Shown piece after piece: positions 40,309-48,667 of a DNA stretch of 64,000 bases (positions within the stretch are counted from its first letter, which is position 1; each line of letters begins with the position of its first letter). Below the pieces are notes generated by a model, which was not told the DNA's origin, ran no database searches, and saw only the letters and a program-made list of their open reading frames with translations. The position numbers were made by a program, and so were the translations under genes. This DNA comes from Chthonomonadaceae bacterium. Lineage in GTDB: Bacteria; Armatimonadota; Fimbriimonadia; Fimbriimonadales; Fimbriimonadaceae. The stretch spans positions 682,001 through 746,000 of the forward strand of contig CP054189.1 in NCBI GenBank assembly GCA_015709495.1. The letters are read 5' to 3'.

Positions 40309-40446
40309 CGGCAGCTTTTCTGAAGTTCCCCGAGCAAATGCCCAGTATTCCTGCCAGTTCTTAGACCTGGCGTCGTCCCTGGGCTTCACCCGCCCCTCGT
40401 TAGGTTCGAAAGAAGGAATCTCTCCCACGAGCGAGAAACCTGTCCT

Positions 40447-41196
40447 GTGGCTCAAGCGACGTTTCGGATTTGGCGCGGCTCGAGATCGAGCGGGGAGTTT
40501 GCTGACTATACGATCGAAATCGGCGAGGGGATGGTCGTTCTCGACGCGGTCCATCGGATTCAGGCGGAGCTTGCGCCCGACCTCGCTGTGAGGTGGAACT
40601 GCAAGGCGGGAAAATGCGGCTCGTGTTCGGCCGAGGTGAACGGCATGCCCCGGCTCATGTGCATGACCCGACTGGGGGACCTCGAAACCTCCAAGCCCAT
40701 CACCATCGAGCCCATGAAGGCGTTTCCCCTCATCAAGGACCTCGTCACCGATGTAAGCTGGAATTTTGAAGTCAAGAAACGCATCAAGCCGTTTCGACCT
40801 CGGCAGCCAGACGCGCCCGACGGGACTTGGAGAATGTTCCAAGACGACATCGACCGGCCCCAGGAGTTCCGCAAGTGCATCGAGTGTTTTCTTTGCCAGA
40901 ACGTCTGCCACGTTTTGCGCGAGCACGAGAAGTTCGAGGGATTCATCGGTCCGCGCTTCTTCGTGTATGCCGCCGCGCTGGAAATGCATCCACTCGATAC
41001 GGAAGACCGTTTGGAAGAGCTCCGGCGCACCGATGGCATCGGCTACTGCAACATCACGAAGTGCTGCACGGTCGTCTGTCCGGAACACATCAAGATCACG
41101 GACAACGCGATCATCCCTCTCAAAGAACGCGTCGCCGACGTCTATTACGACCCCGTGGCCAAGCTGCTTAGGGTTCTGACAGGAACGAAGAAATGA
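40447..41196 (+). CDS. sdhB: Succinate dehydrogenase/fumarate reductase iron-sulfur subunit
   Basis: Carries electrons from the flavoprotein to the quinone site. The N-terminal [2Fe-2S] domain has C-K-A-G-K-C-G-S-C and a later C. The C-terminal ferredoxin-like domain has C-I-E-C-F-L-C-Q-N-V-C and C-N-I-T-K-C-C-T-V-V-C-P-E for [4Fe-4S] and [3Fe-4S] centres. Length of 249 residues is normal. The start is GTG 40447. The flavoprotein and membrane subunits are not adjacent, which is unusual. Its TGA overlaps the following ATG. Confidence 0.93.
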   Translation: MAQATFRIWRGSRSSGEFADYTIEIGEGMVVLDAVHRIQAELAPDLAVRWNCKAGKCGSCSAEVNGMPRLMCMTRLGDLETSKPITIEPMKAFPLIKDLVTDVSWNFEVKKRIKPFRPRQPDAPDGTWRMFQDDIDRPQEFRKCIECFLCQNVCHVLREHEKFEGFIGPRFFVYAAALEMHPLDTEDRLEELRRTDGIGYCNITKCCTVVCPEHIKITDNAIIPLKERVADVYYDPVAKLLRVLTGTKK

Positions 41197-41672
41197 TGGA
41201 ACTCAAGAAGATTTCGACCGACTCGATCAAGGCCGCCCTCGACCTCGCCGAAAGGTACCGGCTGCTCAATGAACCTGAGCAGGCTGTGAGCATCTGCCGC
41301 GACGTTCTAATCGCCGAACCCGGAAACGAGCGAGCGATGAAGGCGCTTCTCTTGGCGATGACCGACCAATTCGGCCAAAAGCGCGCCCCCAGCCTCGACG
41401 AAGCACGAGAACTCGCCGCTTCGCTGATGACCGACTACGATCGGGCGTACTACGGCGGCATCGTTCTCGAACGCTGGGGCAGAGCCATGCTGCAAGACGA
41501 GACGAAAGCCACGCTCGCGACGAACTGGCTGCTCTCCGCGATGGAGTCCTACGAAAAAGCGGAGGAGTATCGGCCGCCCGGAAACGACTCGGCGATTTTG
41601 CGATGGAACGCTTGCGCGAGGATGCTGAGCCAACTCCCCCAACGCGCAGCCAGCCTCGAATTCGGCGACTGA
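41193..41672 (+). CDS. TPR-like protein, function unknown
   Basis: A 159-residue helical protein. The first 60 residues form one or two tetratricopeptide-like helix pairs (A-L-D-L-A-E-R-Y-R-L-L-N-E-P-E-Q-A-V-S-I-C-R and A-E-P-G-N-E-R-A). The remainder is also helical. Its ATG overlaps the stop of sdhB (ATGATG), so translation is coupled and a partnership with SdhB, for example in assembly, is conceivable. It has no signal peptide. Confidence 0.7.
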   Translation: MMELKKISTDSIKAALDLAERYRLLNEPEQAVSICRDVLIAEPGNERAMKALLLAMTDQFGQKRAPSLDEARELAASLMTDYDRAYYGGIVLERWGRAMLQDETKATLATNWLLSAMESYEKAEEYRPPGNDSAILRWNACARMLSQLPQRAASLEFGD

Positions 41673-41679
41673 GGGCGAT

Positions 41680-42966
41680 CTATCCTTTCGGGAGAGAGCC
41701 GCGGCCCGAAAGCAAGCGCCTGCCCCCTGCCAACACGACGCCCGCATAGACAACGCCAGATCCCACCTGCCCCAGCGCCACGCCCCAGAAGCCTCCCTGC
41801 AAAAACCCGAGCACTCCGAGAGCGATCGCCGCCGCAAGCCCAGCGGTCGTCGCCCAGGCGTTGAACTTATGAAGGCCGTTCGAGAGGAGCGCCGCGCCGA
41901 TGAGGCTCACCGAACTGACCGCGATGAACCTTCCGAGCAGGATGCCGGTATAGAGAAGGGTGGGGCGATAGGAGGGACCGTAAACGGCCTCGATCAGTCC
42001 CCACGCGAGGGCGACGGTAAGGGCGGCCAGGGCAACGCTGCCGAGAGCCAGCTTAAGTTGGTGGCGAAAGAGCGTGGGTCTGAGCCACTCCAAGTCGCCC
42101 GCGCGTTCGCTGAAGTACGGCGTCGCGATCGTCATGGCGGTCGAACTCACCTGCCCCGCGGCAAGCGCAAATAGCGCGCCGAGAGAATACAGCCCGATCT
42201 CCGACCGGTCGGCGTTGAACCTGTCGAGAATGAACAGGTCCGCATACATCATGGCGACGCTCGCGGCGTTGGCCCATAGGGTCACCCATGTGAGCCGGTC
42301 GAATCCGGGAAGCCGAAGGGGGCGAGCGCGCCACCCAGATACCAACTCGCGGCCCAAAGGAACCAGAGCAAGGAAGGACCCCGCAAGGACGCCCCAAACG
42401 AACCCGCGGAAGCCGAAAACGAGCGTGAGCGCGACGATCAAGACGAAGGACTGCGCCCTCACCCAGGCCAACATCCGCGCGCCGCGATGCACCCGCTTCT
42501 GGGATTGCAGATAATAAAGCGTGAGATCGGCAAGGGCGAGCAGCGGGATCGAAAAGGCGTAGGCCAAGACCCACTGCCGAACTCCTGGCGAGGCCGTGAG
42601 CCACCCCACCTCCCGCAACAAGAAGATAAGTCCGAGGGTCAGCAGAGACGTTAGCGCAAGCCGCCGCAAAGCGTAGGCGAAGATGCCTTCTCGCTCGTCC
42701 GCGCCCCGGTTCTCGCTGCAGTACTTGAGCACGGCGGTGTTCGCGCCAAACATCGCCAGCGCTCCTCCAAGCCAACCGATCGATTGCAGAAGCCGCGCGT
42801 CGCCGAGCTCGGCCTTGGAGAGGGTCTTCGCGACGACCAAGAGGGCCGTGAAACTAAGGAACTGGCCCAGGAAGTTGCCTGTCAGCAGGGCGAAGAACCC
42901 CTTGGAGCGGAGGTAGGCGAACATCTCGCGCGCCGAAGACAACCCTCCCTTTCCGCCCCTTGTCAT
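41680..42966 (-). CDS. Polysaccharide flippase-like membrane protein (MOP superfamily)
   Basis: A 428-residue membrane protein with 12 or more hydrophobic segments, starting F-A-L-L-T-G-N-F-L-G-Q-F-L-S-F. The pattern G-G-A-L-A-M-F-G-A-N-T-A-V-L-K-Y resembles oligosaccharide flippases of the Wzx/MATE-like MOP superfamily, which move lipid-linked glycans across the inner membrane. No adjacent glycosyltransferases define the substrate. It is convergent with the TPR-like gene (seven bases between stops). Confidence 0.75.
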   Translation of the reverse strand: MTRGGKGGLSSAREMFAYLRSKGFFALLTGNFLGQFLSFTALLVVAKTLSKAELGDARLLQSIGWLGGALAMFGANTAVLKYCSENRGADEREGIFAYALRRLALTSLLTLGLIFLLREVGWLTASPGVRQWVLAYAFSIPLLALADLTLYYLQSQKRVHRGARMLAWVRAQSFVLIVALTLVFGFRGFVWGVLAGSFLALVPLGRELVSGWRARPLRLPGFDRLTWVTLWANAASVAMMYADLFILDRFNADRSEIGLYSLGALFALAAGQVSSTAMTIATPYFSERAGDLEWLRPTLFRHQLKLALGSVALAALTVALAWGLIEAVYGPSYRPTLLYTGILLGRFIAVSSVSLIGAALLSNGLHKFNAWATTAGLAAAIALGVLGFLQGGFWGVALGQVGSGVVYAGVVLAGGRRLLSGRGSLPKG

Positions 42967-43014
42967 GAGAGCGCCCAGCCGCAGAATCGTCGCGCCGATC
43001 GGGGCATCCGTCGA

Positions 43015-43761
43015 TTACTCCGCCACGCCTCGGGAGCGGAAGAACTCCACGCATCGACGGACAGCATCGAGCGGGTCTCCGGGCGGGTGGTCCATTTCAA
43101 CCACTCCGAACTCGACGCGAGCCTCTGCGCACGCGGCCAGAATCGAATTCCAATCGAGAGCGCCTTGCCCGGCGATGGCGTCCTGCGGTTCGCTCCCCAT
43201 CAAACCGTCCTTCAGATGAACGGTCGGAATCCTCCCGGCAAGGTCGCGGATGTAGGTTGCGGGGTCCTGTCCTCCCCACTGGACCCAATAGCAGTCGATT
43301 TGCGCTTGAAGGGACTCGGGGCTCGTCGACTCGAAAAGAACATCGAGTCCCGGCTTCGCGCCTTCGAACTCCATCTCGAAAGCGTGGTTGTGGTAGCAGA
43401 AAACCAGCCCTTCCGAGGCAAGCCTTTCGCCGATCGATTCCAGTTCCGGGGCGCAGGAGGCCCAACCGCCTCCGAAGAAGTCCGCCGGGACCCAAGGAAG
43501 TACCACGTGGCGGTTGTGGAGCAGTTTGCTCTCTGCGATCACTTCGTCGAGCCCTTCCCGAAGCCGTTCGAGGGAGACGTGGCATCCCGAGGGCTCCAGC
43601 CCCAGCCTTTCGAGAAATGAGCGGACGTGCAGAGGGGAGTGGTCGTGAAGCCCAGCGAATTCGACGTACCTTAGCCCCATCGCCCGGATGGCTTCGAGCG
43701 TCCCTTCCAGGTCATCCGCGCAGCTCGAGCGTAGGGTGAAAAGCTGGACCGAGAGCTTCAT
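43015..43761 (-). CDS. Sugar phosphate isomerase/epimerase family (TIM barrel)
   Basis: A 248-residue xylose-isomerase-like TIM barrel. It opens M-K-L-S-V-Q-L-F-T-L-R, has G-L-R-Y-V-E-F-A-G, the metal-site strand F-C-Y-H-N-H-A-F-E, and V-H-L-K-D-G and V-V-E-M-D-H with further metal ligands. Members include inosose dehydratases, epimerases and endonuclease IV-like proteins; the substrate is not known. The ATG at 43761 is chosen over 43797 because the family start falls there. Confidence 0.85.
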   Translation of the reverse strand: MKLSVQLFTLRSSCADDLEGTLEAIRAMGLRYVEFAGLHDHSPLHVRSFLERLGLEPSGCHVSLERLREGLDEVIAESKLLHNRHVVLPWVPADFFGGGWASCAPELESIGERLASEGLVFCYHNHAFEMEFEGAKPGLDVLFESTSPESLQAQIDCYWVQWGGQDPATYIRDLAGRIPTVHLKDGLMGSEPQDAIAGQGALDWNSILAACAEARVEFGVVEMDHPPGDPLDAVRRCVEFFRSRGVAE

Positions 43762-43803
43762 GAGCCCATTGTGCGCTACCGTTCGGAGAGTTGGCAACGA
43801 GAC

Positions 43804-44880
43804 TCAGTCGCCGGGCTGTTCGCCGCCCCGGTCGGCGGGCCGAGTCTCTGAATCGGTGGGAGAGAGCGCAGGCGCGTTCGGCGTCCACTCCCTACTCAGC
43901 ACGGCGTCGGCGAACGCGCCGGGCACCTTGGAGTAATTCGCCTGCCAATCCGTTTGAGCCGTCAAAGCGACCGATTCCCGCGTGACGTCGGCGATGAAGA
44001 CCACCTGCGAATGCCGGATTGCCCGCAGGACGACGGACTGACATTCAGGCATCTGTTCGAGAACGGAACTGGCAATGCTGGCTCCAAGAACTCGCGGGTC
44101 GTCTTCATCCCCGGCGGAATAGGTCACGAACGCAAACTGGCCCCTAGGGAAGTAGTCGATGTCCAGCACGGCGCTGCCACTCGGGTTCCGCTGGGCGACG
44201 GCTTCGATGAGCGCGCGGTCCGTGTCCGTATTCGCGAGCGGCGCAGCGGCCCTCGTTGAAGGCTGCGCCTGGGGCGGAGCTTCTGGCTCAGTCGAGGAAC
44301 GGCGCGTCGCGCCCAGCTCCAACGGCTGTTCGACGACGTTGATCGACTCGGGAACGGGCCAGTTGCGGCCCAAATAGAACGCCGCCGCGCCGGTTCCCAA
44401 CAGAAACGCGAGCACGCCAAAAACGTACAAGCCGATCTTGGGCCGGGTTGTAGGGAGGCCGAGTTGTTTGGCCGTGTTGGCGGTATCGCGTTCGGCCATC
44501 CGCTCCTTGACCACGGTGAACTTCTGCCGGATCGGCACCGAGTCAGGGGTCAAATCGAGGGCGAGGTCATACCACTCCGCAGCCTGTTCGAGGTCGCCCC
44601 TCTCCTGGCTGATGTCCCCTAAGAGCGCGTTTGCCGTGGCGTTGTTGGGATACCGCCGCAAAATCGCGAGGCAAATCTCCTCCGCTTGGCGATAGTCGCC
44701 GCGCATTCGAAAGAGGTTCGCGCGGGCGAGCTGGGGGTAGATCGTGCCGTCGCTACCTTCCGCCGATGCCGCGTCGGGTACAGGCGCGCCGCATTCGACA
44801 CAGAACTCGGCGTCCGGCGCCAATGAGGCAAAACAGCGATCGCAGACCCTGGGGGTCGGGTTATCTTCCGGTGCTCCCAA
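43804..44880 (-). CDS. Zinc-ribbon, TPR and transmembrane protein, function unknown
   Basis: A 358-residue protein with an N-terminal zinc ribbon (C-D-R-C at about residues 13-16 and C-V-E-C at 27-30), followed by TPR helices (about residues 50-120: [16 protein letters not shown] and [16 protein letters not shown]). One membrane segment (about 150-170) follows, then a Pro- and Ala-rich linker and a C-terminal domain of about 130 residues with no known motif, likely outside the cytoplasm. Its start overlaps the 3' end of dut by 20 bases. Confidence 0.72.
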   Translation of the reverse strand: MGAPEDNPTPRVCDRCFASLAPDAEFCVECGAPVPDAASAEGSDGTIYPQLARANLFRMRGDYRQAEEICLAILRRYPNNATANALLGDISQERGDLEQAAEWYDLALDLTPDSVPIRQKFTVVKERMAERDTANTAKQLGLPTTRPKIGLYVFGVLAFLLGTGAAAFYLGRNWPVPESINVVEQPLELGATRRSSTEPEAPPQAQPSTRAAAPLANTDTDRALIEAVAQRNPSGSAVLDIDYFPRGQFAFVTYSAGDEDDPRVLGASIASSVLEQMPECQSVVLRAIRHSQVVFIADVTRESVALTAQTDWQANYSKVPGAFADAVLSREWTPNAPALSPTDSETRPADRGGEQPGD

Positions 44881-45337
44881 AGCCGCCTTCTCCTCGATCG
44901 GTTTCGCTCAATTCGGCCACGATCCTCACTTCTGCCCGAGCCACCGGGCAAACCACCAATTGGGCGATGCGCTCGCCGTGTTCGAGTTTGACGACTTCCG
45001 ATCCCAAATTGATCAGAATGATCGCGATTTCGCCACGGTAATCCGAGTCGATCGTGCCGGGCGAGTTCACCATCGAGAGCCCAAGCCGGAGGGCGAGCCC
45101 CGATCGGGGTCGGACCTGGGCTTCGAATCCCGGAGGAACGGCGATGCGGACCCCCGTTCGGACGAGCTTCCTCTGGAGGGGTTCGAGCACAACGTCCTCG
45201 ATCGAGTGAAGGTCCATCCCGGCAGCGCCCGAAGTCTGATACGCCGGAGGCACCGCTCCAGGCTCCAAGGTGACGGGCAACTCCAGCGTCCGGGAGCCTT
45301 CGTTGGGTCGTTGCAGGAGGTCGTTTGCCGCTTCCAT
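44861..45337 (-). CDS. dut: dUTP diphosphatase (trimeric dUTPase)
   Basis: Hydrolyses dUTP to dUMP, keeping uracil out of DNA and feeding thymidylate synthesis. All five family motifs are visible: [28 protein letters not shown] and [10 protein letters not shown]. The C-terminal glycine-rich motif 5 closes the active site of the neighbour subunit. The ATG at 45337 sits three bases after the aldo/keto reductase stop; the frame from 45361 overlaps that gene. Confidence 0.96.
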   Translation of the reverse strand: MEAANDLLQRPNEGSRTLELPVTLEPGAVPPAYQTSGAAGMDLHSIEDVVLEPLQRKLVRTGVRIAVPPGFEAQVRPRSGLALRLGLSMVNSPGTIDSDYRGEIAIILINLGSEVVKLEHGERIAQLVVCPVARAEVRIVAELSETDRGEGGFGSTGR

Positions 45338-45339
45338 AG

Positions 45340-46266
45340 CTATCCTGTCTTCTTCCACCAAAGAGTCGAGTCGTTGGCGTGTTGCCTCATTTCCTTCTCG
45401 AAGGCGAAGCGCTCGTCCTTCTCCATCGGCTGGAAGTTCTGCACGATGCGAAGGTTCTCGTCGACTTCAGACTCACGACGCAAGCCGATGGTTAGGGTGG
45501 AAAGCCGCAGGGAGAGCGCATAGCGGAGGAAGCGCCCGGGTTCGAACCGCCCACCGGTGGCTCGCTCGATTCCCTTCAGGGCCTTCATCCCCACTAGGGC
45601 GATCCCCAGTTTCTCGGCTTGAGGGATCACCCCTTCCGCAAAGTCCCCAAGGTGTACGTCGAGCGGGCTCACGGGGATGAGGATGGAATCGAAGGGGTAG
45701 CGATTCAGAGCGCTCGAAATTACCTCAGGCCGCGTGTGCCCCGTAATCCCGACGAACCGAATCTTGCCTTCCCGCCGCGCTCGTTCGAGGCCCTCGACCG
45801 CCCCGCCCTTCCGCAAGACCTGGTCGAGCGTCCCCGAATCGTTGACCGCGTGAACCTGCAAAAGGTCGATCCGGTCGGTCTGCAGACGTTCGAGGCTCGC
45901 CAGGACCTCTCGGTAAGCGCCCTCGGCGTCGCGGGCGAGGGTTTTCGTCGCGAGGAATACCTTCTCTCGCCGGTTTCGGAGGACCGCGCCGATCACCTTT
46001 TCACTACGCGCGCTCTGATAGCTGGGAGCGGTGTCCAGGTAGTTGACGCCTGCGTCGACGAGTCGGCTGATCGCCCGATTCGCCTCGGCATCCGCGGGAA
46101 TCTCGGCCGAACCCAGCGCGTAAATGGTGGCGTTCCAACCGGTCTTGCCGAGTTTCCTCTTGGCGATCTCAGGTTGCGCCGTGCCGTTGGGCAAAATCCG
46201 CCCCCTCATCAAGCCCGCAGTCGCCGCGCCGGCAGCGACGCAAAACGACCTTCGCGAAAGGTCCAT
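45340..46266 (-). CDS. Aldo/keto reductase, probably Tat-exported
   Basis: A 308-residue NADPH-dependent reductase-type barrel. The N-terminus [15 protein letters not shown] is a twin-arginine signal. The barrel has Y-L-D-T-A-P-S-Y, with D and Y of the catalytic tetrad; F-L-A-T-K-T-L, with the Lys; and L-L-Q-V-H, with the His. An exported NADPH enzyme is unusual, so it may use a bound cofactor or have an uncleaved twin-arginine anchor. Such predicted Tat-exported reductases are common in some phyla. It is upstream of dut on the same strand. Confidence 0.85.
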   Translation of the reverse strand: MDLSRRSFCVAAGAATAGLMRGRILPNGTAQPEIAKRKLGKTGWNATIYALGSAEIPADAEANRAISRLVDAGVNYLDTAPSYQSARSEKVIGAVLRNRREKVFLATKTLARDAEGAYREVLASLERLQTDRIDLLQVHAVNDSGTLDQVLRKGGAVEGLERARREGKIRFVGITGHTRPEVISSALNRYPFDSILIPVSPLDVHLGDFAEGVIPQAEKLGIALVGMKALKGIERATGGRFEPGRFLRYALSLRLSTLTIGLRRESEVDENLRIVQNFQPMEKDERFAFEKEMRQHANDSTLWWKKTG

Positions 46267-46328
46267 GTTTCATCCTAACACAATCGGCAGGGCCTCGGGG
46301 CTCACGGGTAGCCTTTCCCCTGGAACAA

Positions 46329-46964
46329 ATGAGGACCGAGCGCATTGGGGAACGGCTGATCGTGATCGAAGACTGCGGCGAACGAGCCGTACGACTTCGG
46401 GACGCGATTGAGGCCGCTGCGATCCCCGGAGTCGAGGAAGTTGTGCCCTGCTATGAGTCGGTGGGGCTGATTGTCGATCCCGAACGGTTTGAGGAGCCTT
46501 CTCTGGAAGCCCTCCTTCGCGCACCCCTTCCGGTGAGCCGCTCCGAGCCGAAGCGCGTCGAGGTGCCCGTATGCTATGAACTTGGCGAGGACCTGGCGGA
46601 AGTCTGCGGCATCCTCGGCCTATCCAGCGAGGAGTTCATCAGCCGCCACTCGAACGCCGAGTACCGGTGCTTTGCGGTGGGATTCGCGCCAGGATTCCCG
46701 TACTTGGGGTACGTCGATCCCTCCCTTGCGAGGGTGCCGCGCCTGAGCTCGCCCCGAGTCCGGGTCCCCAAGGGTTCGGTGGGAATTGCGGGGCGGCAGA
46801 CCGGCATCTATCCCGACGAGTTACCGGGTGGGTGGAGGCTGATCGGGCGAACGCCCCTCGAGATTGTGAACCTGGAACGGCCCTCGTTTCTGATCGCTCC
46901 GGGGGACTCGGTCGTGTTCGTGCCGATTCCTCTCGGCCGCTTCGAGGAGATCGCCGGAGCATGA
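46329..46964 (+). CDS. pxpB: 5-oxoprolinase subunit B
   Basis: One of three subunits of the ATP-dependent 5-oxoprolinase that opens 5-oxoproline to glutamate. The C-terminal half has the KipI/PxpB pattern F-A-V-G-F-A-P-G-F-P-Y-L-G, R-V-P-K-G-S-V-G-I-A-G-R-Q-T-G-I-Y and G-G-W-R-L-I-G-R-T-P. Length of 211 residues is normal. The ATG at 46329 starts a three-gene unit (B-A-C) with overlapping starts and stops. Confidence 0.93.
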   Translation: MRTERIGERLIVIEDCGERAVRLRDAIEAAAIPGVEEVVPCYESVGLIVDPERFEEPSLEALLRAPLPVSRSEPKRVEVPVCYELGEDLAEVCGILGLSSEEFISRHSNAEYRCFAVGFAPGFPYLGYVDPSLARVPRLSSPRVRVPKGSVGIAGRQTGIYPDELPGGWRLIGRTPLEIVNLERPSFLIAPGDSVVFVPIPLGRFEEIAGA

Positions 46965-47629
46965 AGGCCGTCGACCTTAACGTCGATATCGGCGAGGGGA
47001 TGCCGTACGACGGCGAGCTGCTAATCTATGCTAGCTCGGCGAACGTTTGCTGCGGGGTCCATACGGGGAGTTGGGAACTGGTAGAGGAAACCGTCGGGCT
47101 GTGCCTTAAGAACGGCGTTCGGATCGGGATGCACCCGGGCTACCCCGATCGCGCGAGCATGGGCCGCGCTCCGATGCCGCCTGACCAGTTGGGGGCCTAT
47201 AAGGAGTCCGTTCTTCGCCAAGCGGAGCGTTTCTACTACTTCGTCCCGCCCGCTTATGTGAAGCCCCACGGCGCTTTCTATAACGAATCCACTTTCGAGG
47301 GCAACGCCGCGCATGGGATTCTCCTCGACCTCCTCGCCGAATTCGCCTTGCCACTCATGGGTCTGAAGGGAACCGCCCACGAGCACGCAGCCCAGGTGTT
47401 TTTCGCCGAAGGATTTGCCGACAGGGGGCTCTTGCCCGATGGCCGACTCATTCCGCGAGGGAAGCCGGGAGCGCTTCTCGTGGACCCCAAAGAGGTCGCC
47501 CGGCAGGCCATGTTGCTTGCGCCTAACGTGGATTCGCTGTGCTTTCATGGAGACCATCCGCTCTGTGTCGAGAACATCCGGGCGGCGACGGAAGCGCTTC
47601 TTTCAGCCGGATACAGGATCGGCGCATGA
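46961..47629 (+). CDS. pxpA: 5-oxoprolinase subunit A (LamB/YcsF family)
   Basis: The catalytic-type TIM-barrel subunit. It opens V-D-L-N-V-D-I-G-E-G, and has S-S-A-N-V-C-C-G-V-H-T-G, H-P-G-Y-P-D and the K-P-H-G-A-F-Y-N segment, all typical of YcsF proteins. The 222-residue length is a little short of the usual 245-255. The ATG overlaps the pxpB stop (ATGA). Confidence 0.94.
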   Translation: MKAVDLNVDIGEGMPYDGELLIYASSANVCCGVHTGSWELVEETVGLCLKNGVRIGMHPGYPDRASMGRAPMPPDQLGAYKESVLRQAERFYYFVPPAYVKPHGAFYNESTFEGNAAHGILLDLLAEFALPLMGLKGTAHEHAAQVFFAEGFADRGLLPDGRLIPRGKPGALLVDPKEVARQAMLLAPNVDSLCFHGDHPLCVENIRAATEALLSAGYRIGA

Positions 47630-48531
47630 GCTTAGAAGTTCTCGCCATCGGTGGGGCGTCGACGCTGCAGGATGGGGGGCGGTACGGTTGGCGACACTAC
47701 GGCGTACCGAGAGGCGGCGCTTTCGACCGCCATTCGATGGGCTTGGCCAACGCGCTTTGCGGCAACGATTCCTCGGCCACTGCGCTCGAAATGCTCGGCT
47801 TGGGGGGTCGGTTCCGGGCTCAATCAAGGGTCCAGGTCGCGTGGGCGGGTTGCATCGCCAGGGTCAGCGCCGCCGGCCGCGATTTCGAGAACGGGGGATC
47901 AGCCACGCTGGAGCCCGGCGACCTGCTCGAGGTCGGCCCGTTTCGGCACGGGAACGCCCTCTACCTCGCGACCCCAGGCGGTTGGATCGGGCGGGAAGTC
48001 CTCGGCAGTGCGAGCGGGTTGCGGGTCGCCCGGGGCCAAACGCTGGGCCCCGAAGTCGAGACCCCCGAATCCAGGGGCCGCACGATCTCCCTCGATGAGC
48101 CGAGCGAAAGCCTTGCGTGTGGTCCCATCCGGTGCCTACCCACTCCCGAGGCACTGCTCTCTCAGATCGATGCCCTCTGCCAGGGTAGCTTTACCGTACG
48201 TTCGGACTCGGACCGGCGCGGCATACGACTTCGCGGGCCGACAGTGCCGGGGTTCGCCGAGAGGTCGAGCACCCCTGTGTGCGAGGGGTGCGTCCAACTG
48301 ACGGCCTCCGGCGAGCTCCTGATGATCGGTCCCGACGGCCCTACCCTCGGCGGATACCCCCGCGTCGCCGTCGTTTGTGGGGCGGACCTCGATCGGATCG
48401 GGCAGTCGGCCCCAGGTTCCGAGGTCGAGTTCGAGTTCATCGACCTCGACGCTGCCATTTCGCTTCGGGAGGAGTTGGAGGCGGCAAGGTCGGCGCGGTT
48501 GCGCCTCGCTGGACTGGCTTCTTCATTCTGA
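47626..48531 (+). CDS. pxpC: 5-oxoprolinase subunit C (KipA-like)
   Basis: The third subunit, about 301 residues. It has G-A-S-T-L-Q-D-G-G-R-Y-G-W-R-H-Y-G-V-P near the start, the family's central S-D-R-R-G-I-R-L-R-G and the ending with M-I-G-P-D-G-P-T-L-G-G-Y. The ATG at 47626 overlaps the pxpA stop (ATGA). The gap to the following gene, 136 bases, shows no obvious element. Confidence 0.93.
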   Translation: MSLEVLAIGGASTLQDGGRYGWRHYGVPRGGAFDRHSMGLANALCGNDSSATALEMLGLGGRFRAQSRVQVAWAGCIARVSAAGRDFENGGSATLEPGDLLEVGPFRHGNALYLATPGGWIGREVLGSASGLRVARGQTLGPEVETPESRGRTISLDEPSESLACGPIRCLPTPEALLSQIDALCQGSFTVRSDSDRRGIRLRGPTVPGFAERSSTPVCEGCVQLTASGELLMIGPDGPTLGGYPRVAVVCGADLDRIGQSAPGSEVEFEFIDLDAAISLREELEAARSARLRLAGLASSF

Positions 48532-48667
48532 CGTTTTGGGCGCGCAAGTTCGCAGCAACTCCCGCTACGCCCTCCCTACGCCTACGTTTCGTTCCCTCAA
48601 ATGCCGATATATGACTTGAAGTCTTGGCGGACAGGGCTTTCGGGGCTGCGCGTCAGGTCGCACATCA

